From Ariolimax columbianus (Eukaryota; Mollusca; Gastropoda; Stylommatophora; Arionidae): a DNA stretch of 64,000 bases. Positions 10,141 to 20,279 of this stretch are shown here, one piece after another. The DNA lies in the NCBI GenBank assembly GCA_036924085.1, contig JAVGWX010000011.1:31680386-31744385 (forward strand). Direction: 5' to 3'. The notes beneath the pieces are model-generated. The model was not told where the DNA came from, did no database searches, and saw only the letters and a program-made list of their open reading frames with translations. The translations under genes were made by a program, and so were the position numbers. How positions within the stretch are numbered: the stretch's first letter is position 1; each line of letters starts with the position of its first letter.

Positions 10141-10376
10141 GGTATAGATGTATATGCATAACATAATTTTTGTTGCTGCAGAAAGACCAGTCTCCTAATC
10201 TGGTACCAAAAAATAATAAATATATAGTCCTCTGTAAACTACAAACACACTGAGTAACATTCTTTGAGTAAGCAAGATGCTGATTAAGAAGTCAAATGTA
10301 ATTCTAGTAAGTACAGAATTTTATATTCTAGCCTTGTTTTTACAGACTAGAATGTTGCTGATTTCTGAAGTCTTAC

Positions 10377-10534
10377 CTAGTCTTATCTCTTAAGTCCTGC
10401 AAGTAAAATTGGACATCTTTACCAGGCTGTGAATGCATGTCACTTACACACCTTTCTTTGTTCATACCATAGAGAAAATGTAAAATGAAATGACTCTCTT
10501 TGTCATTGATGTGTGCTGTTGCCTTGTCAAAATC
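10377..10534 (-). CDS. Unrecognised spliced gene, coding exon 3
   Basis: On the minus strand the acceptor tttgtcag precedes gattttgac and the donor is actag|gtaagac. The exon is 158 nt, entered in phase 0 and left with two bases over, matching both neighbours in the model (exon 2 ends on a complete Lys codon; exon 4 supplies the third base). The peptide reads DFDKATAHINDKESHFILHF, then YGMNKERCVSDM and FYLQDLRDKT, which looks like ordinary soluble protein and not transposon text. No family recognised. Element 2 lies in the upstream intron, 138 bp from this exon. Confidence 0.6.
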
Positions 10535-10659
10535 CTGACAAAGATCCAAAAAGGCCACAAATAAAACAAAACAACCTATATATATAAACTAGTGCACACC
10601 CACAAATTTACTAAAAGACGAATCTAGGAACTATTAGATGCTTGATTACATCAATACTT

Positions 10660-10672
10660 TGATGACATATCT
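10660..10672. repeat. Left target-site duplication of element 2
   Basis: tgatgacatatct, repeated exactly at 17,899-17,911. Up to two bases at the right edge are ambiguous because the 18S sequence also ends in tga. Confidence 0.85.
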
Positions 10673-10697
10673 TCTTCTTCTTCTTCTTCGTACGCTA

Positions 10698-12600
10698 TCA
10701 AACGTCAACCTGTATTTTTTCGAAAAAAGCAGCCGTCATCCTGAGGCTGTCGACACTGCCATAGAGCTTGTCTAGTGTTGCCACTGGTGATGGCCACATG
10801 TGCTTTCTCTGGTCATCGTATGTCGGGCAGTTTTGCAGCAGATGTTCAGCGGTCATTTTCCCGGTACCACAAGTGCATTCGTCAGTGCCACCTATCTTCA
10901 GTTTATTGAATAGGTGCTACCTCAGTCTCTTGTGGCTTGTGTGGAGTCTGAAGACCACGACCTGCTCTCTTCTGTTCAACTGGTAATAGGCATCATTTTT
11001 TGTGTAGCCAGTATGTTCTGTTTCCCATTTGGCCATGTATCTGGCCCTAATAAGCCTTTTGGACTCTTCGTAGGTCACACTAGAATCTGGTTGTGGTAGT
11101 CTTGCACCTTCTTTTGCCAGTCTGTCTGCCTCCTCGTTGCCTTGGATGTTACAGTGGGATGGAACCCACTGTACCACTACACTTTTTGGTGCGGACTGCT
11201 GGCATAGTTGACAGAGTACTGCTCTTAAATCATTAAGTTCAGTATTTTTCTGGTTTTTTAGTGCTGTGACTACGGCCAGGGCATCTGTAAACAGGACTAT
11301 GTGGCTTTCATTGATTTCGCCTGTCAGAATTGCTTCTACTGCAGCCCTCAGTGCCTCTGCTCTGAAATTGCTTGAGTATTTTCCAGTTGCCACTGACAGT
11401 GTTATTTTTTTACCATTTGGTAGGCTCAGGAATACCCCTACCCCTCCGTTCTGTGTTGTGTTTGTTACAGAACCGTCGGTGTATGCATGGGTCCAGTCCA
11501 TGCTTGGGTAGTTTTTCGTTATGTACCTCAGGGTTATGTCTCTTCTTTCTTTTTCAGTCTGGCTGTTCTTGTTTCCAATACCTGGTATATTTTCTACCAC
11601 CTCCGGAATGATATGCTGCTTCCAGGTAGGTTTGCGTACAGTAGGGATGGGCTTTGGTGTTGTTGATGTGTTCATAGGGTCTTCGCTCATCTTTGCTTTG
11701 GCTATTTCTGCAAAGTTTCTCCGCTTTAGTTTCCCATTTCCAAATCTATTTAGTCTCTGGTGCATTGGATGGTCTGTCAGTCTTCTGAGTTTCTCTGCTT
11801 GCTGCTGGGCTCTGCAGTCTCTTCTGTCGGTCATGGATTGCAGATTTGTAATCTTTTCAAGTTCTACAATTGGCGTTGACTTCATGCCTCCTGTTATAAC
11901 TCTCATGGCTTGGTTTTGAAGTTTGCTAATTTTATCGAAGTTCGCCTTTGCTGCTGTTGTCCATGCCGCAATGCCATACTCGAGAACTGGTCTCACTCTT
12001 CCAGTGTACAGTTTCTTTAGTATACTTTCGTCTGCTCCCCAGCTTGTGCCATCAAGTTTCCTCATGATTGCCATTCTTTGTCTGGCTCTCATTCGGTTTC
12101 TCTCGATCTGATTTTTCCATGTCATGCGCCGATCAAATGTGACTCCCAGGTAGTTTGCGTTGACGTTTGGCCGCAGATATTTGCCGTTTAGACTTATTTT
12201 GGTGTTATGGGGTTTATTTGAAAGCGAGAATATCGTACATGTTGTTTTTTCCTCATTTATTTTGACCAGCCATGAGTTCGCCCACTCCTCCAACGATGTT
12301 AGGGCCTGCTGCATCCGATTGCTTGCTATGGTGAGATTTTTTTCAGAGGTCCACATAGCCAGATCGTCTGCAAACATGGAGCTGTGGACTCTTCTTGGTA
12401 TATTCTCTGTGATGCTGTTTATATACACCAGGAAAAGTGTGGGTGACAGTACTCCCCCTTGGGGTACTCCCTGCTCAAGTGTCACCTTTTTGCTCATCTA
12501 CCCTTGTACTTGAACTCTGGCTGTTCTGTTTTCGAGGTAGTGGCTGATCCATCTGTACATTTTACCACATACTTCACTTCTTCGTAGCTTGACTTTAAGT
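10698..12600 (-). pseudogene. RT palm-RNase H region of element 2
   Basis: Reading on the minus strand: RT motif QGVPQGGVLSPTLFLVYINS, the active-site box SMFADDLAMW, thumb VRPVLEYGIAAWTTAAK, then RNase H with HAYTDGS, a central acidic LFTDALAVV and WVPSHCNIQGNEEADRLAK, then the C-terminal CTCGTG...EHLLQNC knuckle. RT and RNase H active-site acidic residues are visible. Two single-base nonsense codons break the frame: one (TAG) where sister copies read Gln, just before MSKKVTLEQG at about 12,498, and one (TAG) where sisters read Tyr before HLFNKLKIG at 10,917. Otherwise the text is collinear with the 29,250-31,172 copy. Confidence 0.9.
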
Positions 12601-13535
12601 CCCTTAACTTAACTTAACGTCTTTATACTGGTTTAGAAGACCCTGCAGAGTCTGTATACAACCAGTTACATTTACATCACCTTGCTCTAAAAGCTATGCG
12701 AATCCAGTTTATTCTTAAATGCATTAACTGTCCCTGCCTCCACTACCTCCCCTGGCAATGCATTCCAAGTAGACACCACTCTCTGACTACAAAAATATTT
12801 CCTAATATCTAATCTGGACCTCTCTTTAGTCAGCTTGTAGCTATGCCCTCGTGTTATTGTGGGTGGCTGTATTTTAAAAAACTTGTTATAGTCTAATTTC
12901 TCCATTCCTCTGATCATCTTATAAACCTGTATTAAGTCACCACGAATTCTTCTCTCTTCGAGACAATGTAGGCCGGTTTTTCTGAGTCGTTCCTCATAAC
13001 TGTAATTCTGGAATCCCACTATCATCTTTGTCGCTATTTTTTGTATTCTTTCCAGCATGTTTATATCCCCTCTATGATAAGGACTCCACACCTATACACA
13101 GTACTCCAATCTAGGTCTAACTAAAGCTTTATACAGTTTGACGATCACTTCCTTGCTCCTATGTTTAATATTTCTTTTTATCATACCTAACATTGTATTT
13201 GCCTTTTTCACTGCTACCTTAACTTGCTCACTCACCTTTCCTGTATGATCTATTATAACTCCTAGGTCCCTTTCATTATCTATTTTTCTAATATTGTTTT
13301 CTCCCATTCTGTAATTATGTTCCAAATTGGATCTACCCATGTGGATGATTGGACATTTATCTACATTAAACTCCATTTGCCAGCTTACAGACCATTCTCG
13401 AATTTTATCTAAATCCGACATCAATATATCCACTTCCGCTTTAGATGAGACACTACTGCATAGTTTTATGTCATCAGCAAATTTTGCAATCATGGATCCC
13501 ATATCAATGTCCAAATCATTTATATATATCTTTCC
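12601..13535 (-). mobile_element. 5'-truncated CR1-like LINE nested in element 2
   Basis: Minus-strand text runs YINDLDIDMGSM, the palm box KFADDIKLCSS, and the C-terminal EERRIRGDLIQVYKMIRGM block typical of CR1-type LINEs, to a 3' end with a gttaagttaag tail. It splits the element 2 text between DLEKAFDKVWKD and GLKVKLRRSEV, proving that it inserted after element 2 arrived. A single frameshift near 13,091 separates the two frames. A clear duplication is not visible. Confidence 0.9.
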
Positions 13536-13601
13536 ACACCTTGTCAAATGCCTTCTCTAAATCCACCCAAACCATTACTGTGTGTTTTTTCTCTTGGTAC
13601 A
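13536..13601 (-). pseudogene. Short RT segment of element 2 between two insertions
   Basis: The minus strand encodes EKKHTVMVWVDLEKAFDKVW, the RT motif A region (the Asp of WVDLEKAFD is catalytic). It is bounded by the CR1 insertion on one side and the ~710-bp repeat on the other. Confidence 0.85.
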
Positions 13602-14312
13602 TAGTTGTCCATCACAAGTGATGAAGACCACTCTCTTTGTTCAGCCGTGTGGACAGTCATATCTCTTGCTGTGCCCGCTGAAATGGGTGACTTGCACGGT
13701 GATTTGGATTAAAGTGAGGAAGAAACTGCGCCTTTTGTCAACCTCACTCACAGAGCCTAAGCTACCTTTTGCCAGTGGCAAGACATTCATCGAGACGACT
13801 AGAGATAGCATAGAATGCAGATTATGTCTCAGGGTTACCACCGAAGCCTTTCCGTAAACAGGTAATTTGCAGGGCAGAAAAGGTGGGATGGCATCTAACG
13901 GTGTTGGTCTTGCCTTTTCGATAACCACAAAAGGTCGTATGGACAACACTCAGCGTATGAGTGAGTCTGGCATCTCTCCCCAGCTGTATTCAGCTCATCA
14001 TAGTAGCATCTAAAATCCCCACACACCAAATTTGTGAAGGTGATCCGGCAGAACTAAACCGTGAAATACGACACAGGTATGAGCGTAGTGCCATTCAGAC
14101 GGCGTCCAGACCAGGATAAACGGATTGAAGAAATCACAAAAACCGAACGAAATAACAAGTCCAGATGGAAAACACCACGTTTCCGTGAACACAAGTGTAA
14201 GTCGTTGACTAGAGTGAATTCCAGGCAAATCCGTGGTCTGGCGGCATCCATAATGATCCAAAACAGTAGAGAAATGTAGACTCGCAGCCAGTTACGGCGC
14301 CATCTTTGCCAT
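13602..14312. mobile_element. Unclassified ~0.6-0.7-kb repeat U600, copy 1
   Basis: It interrupts RT text between DAYQE and the EKKHT stretch, with an imperfect duplication of the ctcctggta/ctcttggta type. It shares gtgatttggattaaagtg, a region near aaccacaaaaggtcg, and the end gtagactcgcagccagttac with 39,244-39,865. No transposase, tRNA boxes or LINE frames were seen. A truncated related end occurs at 41,184-41,290 and perhaps 53,690-53,750. Orientation unknown. Confidence 0.65.
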
Positions 14313-14974
14313 CTCCTGGTAAGCATCCTCTATTTCCTGGGCTATGAGAGTGATCTGGTCCTCAGTGGATCTGTGCTGTCTAAAACCTGCTTGCTGTGGA
14401 ATTAGTATGTGTTTTTCTTCCAGATGCCACATCAGTCTGGTGTTTATCTAACGCTCCATCAGTTTACCTACACAGCTCAGTAGACTGATAGGCCTGTATC
14501 CATTTGGATCTGTTCTATCTTTTTCTTTCTTTGGTACTGGTATAAGTACAGCGTCTTTCCATGCCTGTGGTACAATTCCCCTTTTCCAGCTTTGGTTAAG
14601 GATTGATAGTAACTTCCTCTTTGCTGTTTGACCCAACCCCATCAGGATTTCGTTTGTTACCCCATCTTTTCCGGGCAATTTCTTTTTCTTTAAAGTTCTC
14701 ATGGCCTCTTCCATTTCATTCATTGTTAGTTTTGCCATGATGTGCTCCTCTGGTGCCATATTGATGTTGTTGTGGCTCTTTTGTTCTTCACTAATGTCTG
14801 TATGCCTGTCTGTAGGGACATCAATGTGGTTTGCTCTGGCATAATGTTCTATAAAGGCATTTGCTGCTTTTTTTCCAGTAAGCATGTTGTCACCCTGCTT
14901 GATGGTAATTTGTTTATTTGATGGTGTTTCATCATTCATGGCTCTGAATAACTTCCATAGTTTGTTCCCTTCTT
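14313..14974 (-). pseudogene. RT N-terminal region of element 2
   Basis: The frame 14,448-14,939 on the minus strand carries the linker after endonuclease and RT motifs KKLPGKDGVTNEILMG and DPNGYRPISLLSCVGKLMER. After a frame break the text continues as IPQQAGFRQHRSTEDQI toward DAYQE. It joins the endonuclease frame across the nested antisense fragment at 14,975-15,351, whose 11-bp duplication restores continuity. Confidence 0.85.
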
Positions 14975-15351
14975 GCCAGATACATGACCAAATGGGAAAC
15001 CGAACATACTGGTTACACCAAAAACGATGCCTATTACCAGTTGAACCGAAGAGAGCAGGTCGTTGTCTTCAGACTTCGCACTGGCCACAACAGACTGAGG
15101 TACCACCTATTCAACAAATTGAAGATAGGGAGTACCGACGAATGCCCGTGCGGTACTGGTAAAATGACCACTGAACATCTGCTGCAGAACTGCCCGACAT
15201 ACGAGGATCAGAGAGAGCAGATGTGGCCATTACCAGTGGAACTGCAAGACAAGCTCTATGGCAGTAGCGAGAGCCTCAGGATGACCGCCGCTTTTTTCGA
15301 AAAAATAATGGTTACTGTCTGACTGTGTACGCAGAAGAAGAAGAAGAAGAA
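14975..15351 (+). mobile_element. 5'-truncated I-LINE 3' fragment nested antisense in element 2
   Basis: Encodes the last 112 residues (YTKNDAYYQLNRREQVVVFR, CPCGTGKMTTEHLLQNC) and ends gtgtacgcagaagaag plus GAA repeats. The duplication gttcccttctt occurs at 14,964-14,974 and 15,352-15,362. This is a member of the same family inserted in the opposite direction into its relative. Its text is closer to the 29,250-31,172 copy (PLPVELQDKLYGS) than to element 2. Confidence 0.95.
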
Positions 15352-15362
15352 GTTCCCTTCTT

Positions 15363-16627
15363 TATCTAAATTGAGGATTTCTGTTTTGTTTTTCCAGCTG
15401 TCTCTTGTTATTTGGTTTAGTGTTCTTTTGTATGTCGCCGTGATGGCCTTGAGGGCGATATTTGCCTCCATAGATTGTTCTCTCTCTGCCATGTTCCTAG
15501 CATTTGAGACTTCGTCTTCCGCTTTCTGGAATTCATCATTCCAATATGGCTTGTAGTTTTTCCTTGCCCATCTTGGGATATTTTCGGTGGCTGCTTGCAT
15601 TATTGCTTTGCTTAGGCTTTCCACCATAGGTTTCATATTGTTATTTCGTGTGTTGATGGTTTCACACAGCCCATCTGTCAGCATTGCAAATCTGTCCCAG
15701 TCGGCTCGTTTATAGTTCCAACGTGGGAGCGGTTTTATTTCCTGTGGGCCTACTTCCATATCAATTTCTAGCCTAATTGGCCTGTGGTCGCTACCTGCCA
15801 ATTGGTTGAGCACCTGGCGGTCTATTTTGTGGTGAATATCCACCGTGGAAAAGGCCAAGTCTGGAGTAGAGGTGGTATGCCATGTTCTAGAATAGAAGCT
15901 AGGGCTATCCTCCGGCCTATTGATAAGATAGAAATTTGTGTCTATCTTCCAGTCTTCCACTTCATCACCTCTGTTGTCTGTGTCCGAATATTCCCATCTC
16001 TCTGAGTGGCTGTTGAAGTCTCCAACTACTAGGCAGCTAGAGTCCTTGATTTCCATACTCGAGAGCGACAGGTCTTTGTTGGTTGGGCCATAGAGGTTGA
16101 ATATACGGATCTTCATTTCTTGTGTCATTATGTCGACTCCTACAATTTCTGCTTGTCCAGTATGATTGACAGCTACCGCGCTACTCGGTATGTAATTACG
16201 TGTCAGTATCAGAACCCCTCCTTTGTGACCTTCTCTATCAAGACGGAAGGTCTGGTATCCTCTGATTGAGAATTTGTGGTTGTTGTTGAGGTGCGTTACT
16301 TGGATACATGCCACATCAATCATGCAGGTGATGTGTTAGGGAAAGCTTTTAGTTAATGACTCCCTCCGCATTCCACTGTAGTATTCTGAGGGTCTTGTGT
16401 TTTTGGTCAATAGTTTTTGCCCCATCACCTTGTGCCTTGACTCCACAGCACATGGGTGGGTGACCACCAGTAGCATTGGGTGGGCCCCTTCGAGGCGTGG
16501 GGCTCGGCACTCTCTCTGCCTGGTGGGACTCCACAGGATGAGCACTATACTTTTTTCTGTTGAGTTGTGACGTCATCATACAGCGATATACATTGCACTG
16601 TTTAGTTAAGCCAGTGGCCCAGTGCAT
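15363..16627 (-). pseudogene. APE-type endonuclease domain of element 2
   Basis: The minus strand begins with a frame (16,349-16,627) ending TLRILQWNAEGVIN, the usual start of an exonuclease-endonuclease-phosphatase domain. After a frameshift and stop around 16,330 the frame 15,363-16,323 continues with VVGDFNSHSERW, FYSRTWHTTSTPDLAF and GSDHRPI. The GDFN and SDH catalytic motifs are intact. This domain nicks target DNA for target-primed reverse transcription. No separate ORF1 (gag-like) is seen upstream, because rRNA leader begins at once. Confidence 0.85.
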
Positions 16628-17155
16628 CCGATTTCAACAGGCGTTTCTGTAGGGATGCCCTCCTTAGCCTTTGGCTGTCTCCAGCCTATCTGCAAGGCAG
16701 CAGTTGTTTGTGGTCAGAGTTGTCTCTCTTAGAGAAGTTGTCTTGCAGGACTATCGAGTCTTTACCACTCGTGTCTAAAGGGTGAGGTGATGATATGATA
16801 TGATGGAATGTATGTACTAGTTTTTCAAGTATCCCGGAAGAGAGGCAGTCCAGTGTGTCTGTGTCCCAGGATCGTCACGACCTGCCAGAAACATAGCATA
16901 TGCATGTGAGTGGGGTATCTGCTTGCTCCCTTTATTTTCTCGGCTCCTCTGCAGTGATGGTACGCCTAACATTCCCCGCCACTTGGGAGGTTGTCACAAT
17001 AGAGCAGAGGTGCAATGTCCGCTGGCCTGCATCTCTTCTGCGTCCATTGGGATGACTGATAGCAGACAGAGGTAAAGAGCGAGGCAGGAGTGCATTTAAC
17101 CAGGGGACAAGCCTGATCATCCCACGGAGATGTTGTTCGCCTGGTGTGCGGACAT
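16575..17155 (-). other. Leader segment of element 2 between 28S end and endonuclease
   Basis: Collinear with 1,066-1,660 of element 1 but without coding appearance. It may be rDNA 3' spacer captured together with the 28S end or the LINE's own 5' UTR. Conservation between the two elements shows it is part of the family and not local flank. Confidence 0.6.
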
Positions 17156-17620
17156 ATCTCATGATCAAGGGCTGAGTCTCAACAGTTCACAGTGAGGTGG
17201 CTGCTCTACTGCTTACGACACCCTGACCGATTACTAAGTCTTCTACTAGTGGTTTCACACCTAAACGCCGTATGGGGTGAATATCGAGCAGCTCCCCACC
17301 CGCTTTGATCGGCGGGACGGCAGAGACCTCTTTCTGCGGCTCGGGCTGAGACGCAAACCCCAGGTCCCAACCAAATCGTTGCCTCCCGTCGCAGTGGTGC
17401 TGAGATTCAGGGCGAGATTCTGGCTTAGAGGCGTTCGGCCGTAATCCCTCAGATGGTAGCCTAGCATCATTGGCTGATCAGCCAAGCATGTGGACCAAGG
17501 GTCTGAGACCTGCAATTCCTCTCGAATTGAGCAGGATTACCGTAGCAACGCCCTGTCATTAGTAGGGTAAAACTGACCTGTCTTCCGAGGGTCTAATTCC
17601 AGCACACGTTCCCTATTAGA
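17156..17620 (-). pseudogene. 28S rRNA 3'-terminal segment in element 2 leader
   Basis: On the minus strand this has the conserved order ttttaccctactaatgacag, aatcctgctcaattcgagag, gattacggccgaacgcctct, a variable stem region (about 17,245-17,400), and the 28S terminal gtcgtaagcagtagagcagc followed by gagactcagcccttg. It covers about the last 0.46 kb of 28S, moderately diverged. It joins 18S through a ~45-nt linker. Confidence 0.85.
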
Positions 17621-17663
17621 CCCAACGAAAGTGCTCTCGGCATGTCAATCATTTCAGTGTTGG

Positions 17664-17898
17664 CGTGTTGAGTCAAATTAAGCCGCAGGCTCCACTCTTG
17701 GTGGTGCTCTTCCATCAATTCCTTTAAGTTTCAGCTTTGCAACCATACTTCCCCCGGAACCCAAACACTTTGGTTTCCCGGAAGTTGCCCGCAGAGTCAT
17801 CGAAGCAACTCCTGCGGATCGCTAGTCGGCATCGTTTATGGTCAGAACTACAACGGTATCTGATCGTCTTCGCGCCTCTGACTTTCGTTCTTGATTAA
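17664..17898 (-). pseudogene. 18S rRNA internal segment in element 2 leader
   Basis: The minus strand starts ttaatcaagaacgaaagtca and runs through aactgaaacttaaaggaatt-type text to tttgactcaacacg. It leaves 18S at the same base as in element 1. The 5' edge is the TSD, so this is a 5'-truncated version of the longer rRNA leader in element 1. Confidence 0.9.
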
Positions 17899-17911
17899 TG
17901 ATGACATATCT
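17899..17911. repeat. Right target-site duplication of element 2
   Basis: tgatgacatatct, matching 10,660-10,672. Confidence 0.85.
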
Positions 17912-18196
17912 AATACAATGGAGTTTCAATCCAATCACAACACAATTGTATTTCACAACATATTTCTTTGCATTTATTTTATTTGTTGTTCAAAAAATTG
18001 TAACAGAGCAAGAAAAAATTAAAATAAGTAAGAGAAAATGAATGGAAATGATTACTTAAAGCTTTAAACATCCTTTGTTATAGGCCACACTTTTGAACCA
18101 ACTTGAGCAGCCAGAAATAAAGAAATACATAACGAAAAACCTTACTGAAGAGCACGTTTAAGATTGCCAAATTATTTTACTAAAAGAACAATTTAC
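17912..18196. other. Intron sequence with an inverted 80-bp match to 744-822
   Basis: Bases 18,037-18,114, read on the minus strand, match 744-822 on the plus strand (both contain caagttggttcaaaagtgtg). Neither side extends. The nature of the repeat is unknown. Confidence 0.6.
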
Positions 18197-18508
18197 CTTG
18201 TGACCATACTGTAAAATTGATGACGAAAGTCTTTCTAAAGTTTTTAATTTTAGACTGCAATCTAGTATATCTTTGAGATGACATCTTTTTTGTTGCAGTC
18301 TGTGGAATTTTACTGGCTCTTGAGGCATGTTGTCAGAACCTGAAAACAGCATCAGGGCTCCTTTACGAGTGACAAAAGTCTTTGGTATATCCATATGACC
18401 TCCATTAGCAACAGAAACTTTAGCAGGCGCAGTGCTAGCTCGTGGTTTAACTGTAATTCCATGCCTATGGTACCACACATCTGGGTCAATGCGAGGTAAG
18501 GTGTCATG
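18197..18508 (-). CDS. Unrecognised spliced gene, coding exon 2
   Basis: The best exon of the model: 312 nt, open throughout, acceptor tatatttcacttttcag before catgacacc and donor cacaag|gtaaattg, phase 0 at both ends. It encodes HDTLPRIDPDVWYHRHGITV, then KTFVTRKGALMLFSGSDN and KRCHLKDILDCSLKLK. Composition is that of a normal soluble protein with no transposon motif, signal peptide or membrane segment. I do not recognise the family. A search with this exon would identify it. It is flanked by a 4.0-kb intron upstream and a 7.7-kb intron downstream, the latter mostly element 2. Confidence 0.65.
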
Positions 18509-19575
18509 CTGAAAAGTGAAATATAGTTGGGTGATATATTGTTACTCTATATATTGTTACCAGAATATTTCATATAAACAATATTATATCTTCTTGATCT
18601 TTATGACCTGTTCCTCAGCGTAGCTGCAGGCCCCAACTTTGTCTCCAGCTTCTAGTGATGTTGATCAATTCATTTGTTGGGTCATAAATGCTGTCATAGT
18701 CAGGAATGAAGTGATGGACAAAGTCTTAGAGAATCAATTGTTCCCACGGCGTGCATCTCACATAGCCTCTGACAACAATGTCCTACTCCTGGCTTTCATG
18801 TGGAATGTCTATTTTTACTAACAAGAGAAGGAGCGACTGGTGAGCATCTGGTGTCCTAAAACAAGATAGATGCTTTGAACACATTTTACTCATCAACATG
18901 AGAAGGCAGCTTGTCTAGGAGAAGTAAAACTCTGATTTCAAAACCACCTTCTGTCTTGCAGATGGGATACTGGCATATCAAAGGCTACCAAAAGAAACCA
19001 AAGACAGCCTGAGTAGATAAGACCTGCTAGTTTTGAAGGCAACTCATCTAGGAGAAGGATGACCATACCACCAGCCACCAAAGACTAGCGAGACTTAGCC
19101 AAAAACCAAAAAATTTGTTGAAAGCAAATGTGCCAGGTCAAAAGAGGCAGATATTGCAGTAGAGCTATAAAATGCTGCGCAATTCAAAGCAGAAAATCAT
19201 ATATATTCAATATAGAAGTTATGTTCCATTAGAGAAGTCCCACCAGACAGAGAGAATGGTGGAAACTTGTCCTTGTGTTTACATTAGTAGACGGAAAATA
19301 AAATGCTCGGTCATCTCATGCGAATGCGGCCTGATCAACTCTTTCTGCTCATTTACAACACAGTTCAATATGGCCACAGGGTATGAGGGTGGTCACAAGG
19401 CAGATGGATATCTGACATATAAGTAATTCTGCAACGGTGTGGGCTTACAACAACAGTCACAACACACTTAGTCCAAGAAAGATGACAAACTCTGCATGCT
19501 GCTCAATGACACAAGTGGATAGAAACTGAACTAAATTGAAAGTTATTGTCTGTCTTGTGTAAAGTTTTGGGGCCT
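18509..19575. other. No recognised feature
   Basis: Intronic in the minus-strand model. Plus-strand frames at 18,639-18,821 and 19,172-19,426 are short and unrecognised. The sequence just before 19,580 may be degraded 5' part of the RTE-like remnant. Confidence 0.4.
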
Positions 19576-19860
19576 GGGTCATTGTTGAGAAACTGAAAGA
19601 TGCTGTGGACAGGCAACGGATGGTCAGGTGAGGTTTCAGCATAAGAGGTCCTGTGTATACCAGATTGCTACATTGAGGACAACTATTGAACAAAATGTAG
19701 AATGGAGATCATCGCTTTATATAGGATTCATAGACTTTGAAAAAGCATTTGACAGCTTAGACAGTGAACAAATTTGAAAGCTACTTAGACACTACATAGT
19801 GTCCTGAAAGTTCACATAATTAACAAAACATATGTACAGTGCTCCATAATGGCCCTCTCT
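19576..19860 (+). pseudogene. RTE-like LINE RT fragment
   Basis: Plus-strand text reads EKLKDAVDRQRMV, then YQIATLRTTIEQNVEWRSSL and GFIDFEKAFDSLD. The last is RT motif A with its catalytic Asp. Several stops and one frameshift. Only this part of the element is recognisable. Confidence 0.75.
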
Positions 19861-20279
19861 CTGCATCTTTTCTGAACCGGTGTCTTTTAGTGATGCCTCC
19901 TAACGCTGTATCTATTTTTATTGAAAATTGATAGGCTTATGAATACTTCCACAGCAGACAATAAACACTGGGATAAAGTGGACTATATCTTGACAACATA
20001 GTGTGCAGATCATCAAATACTGAAACAGGGGTCAGAGATGCAGCAGTGAATGAGCTGACAGCAGCCTGCAACTCATAGCTGGCTGCATGCATCAGGGTCA
20101 GCAAACCAAAGCTAAACAAGACCCTTCCACCTCCAAGCAGCAGTCCTGGAAATAAGCTGCACTAATGTAGTTTGGCCAAGAGAATACAGATAACGGTGGT
20201 AATGCAAAACCCGGTACTCAAAAAAGCCAGCGAAATTGGGTGTTGTGCTGAAAAATGCAGGTATCACAGTCTTGCTGTA

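Larger units (their letters stand above)
10673..17898 (-). mobile_element. Element 2: I-clade LINE with rRNA-derived 5' leader
   Basis: A 7.2-kb insertion between 13-bp duplications. On the minus strand it holds 18S (17,898-17,664), the 28S 3' end (about 17,620-17,156), a 0.55-kb leader, endonuclease (16,627-15,363), RT (14,974-14,313, 13,601-13,536 and from 12,600), RNase H, a terminal zinc-knuckle-like motif and the (GAA)n tail. Three later insertions interrupt it (14,975-15,351; about 13,602-14,312; 12,601-13,535). Without them it would be about 5.2 kb. The RT-RNase H part has only two in-frame stops, so it is not ancient. It sits sense-oriented in an intron of the minus-strand gene. I see no ORF1-type frame between leader and endonuclease. 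Clade assignment (I/Nimb-like) rests on APE + RT + RNase H order. Confidence 0.85.

Noticed and set aside
11266..12513. Plus-strand open frames across 11.2-12.5 kb and 29.6-31.1 kb
   Set aside because: They are antisense shadows of the I-LINE RT-RNase H frame; both loci show the same shadows.
10673..17898. Element 2 as an rDNA-targeting R-type LINE
   Set aside because: The rRNA is inside the TSDs and the flanks are unique intron sequence, so rRNA is cargo/leader here and not the target site.
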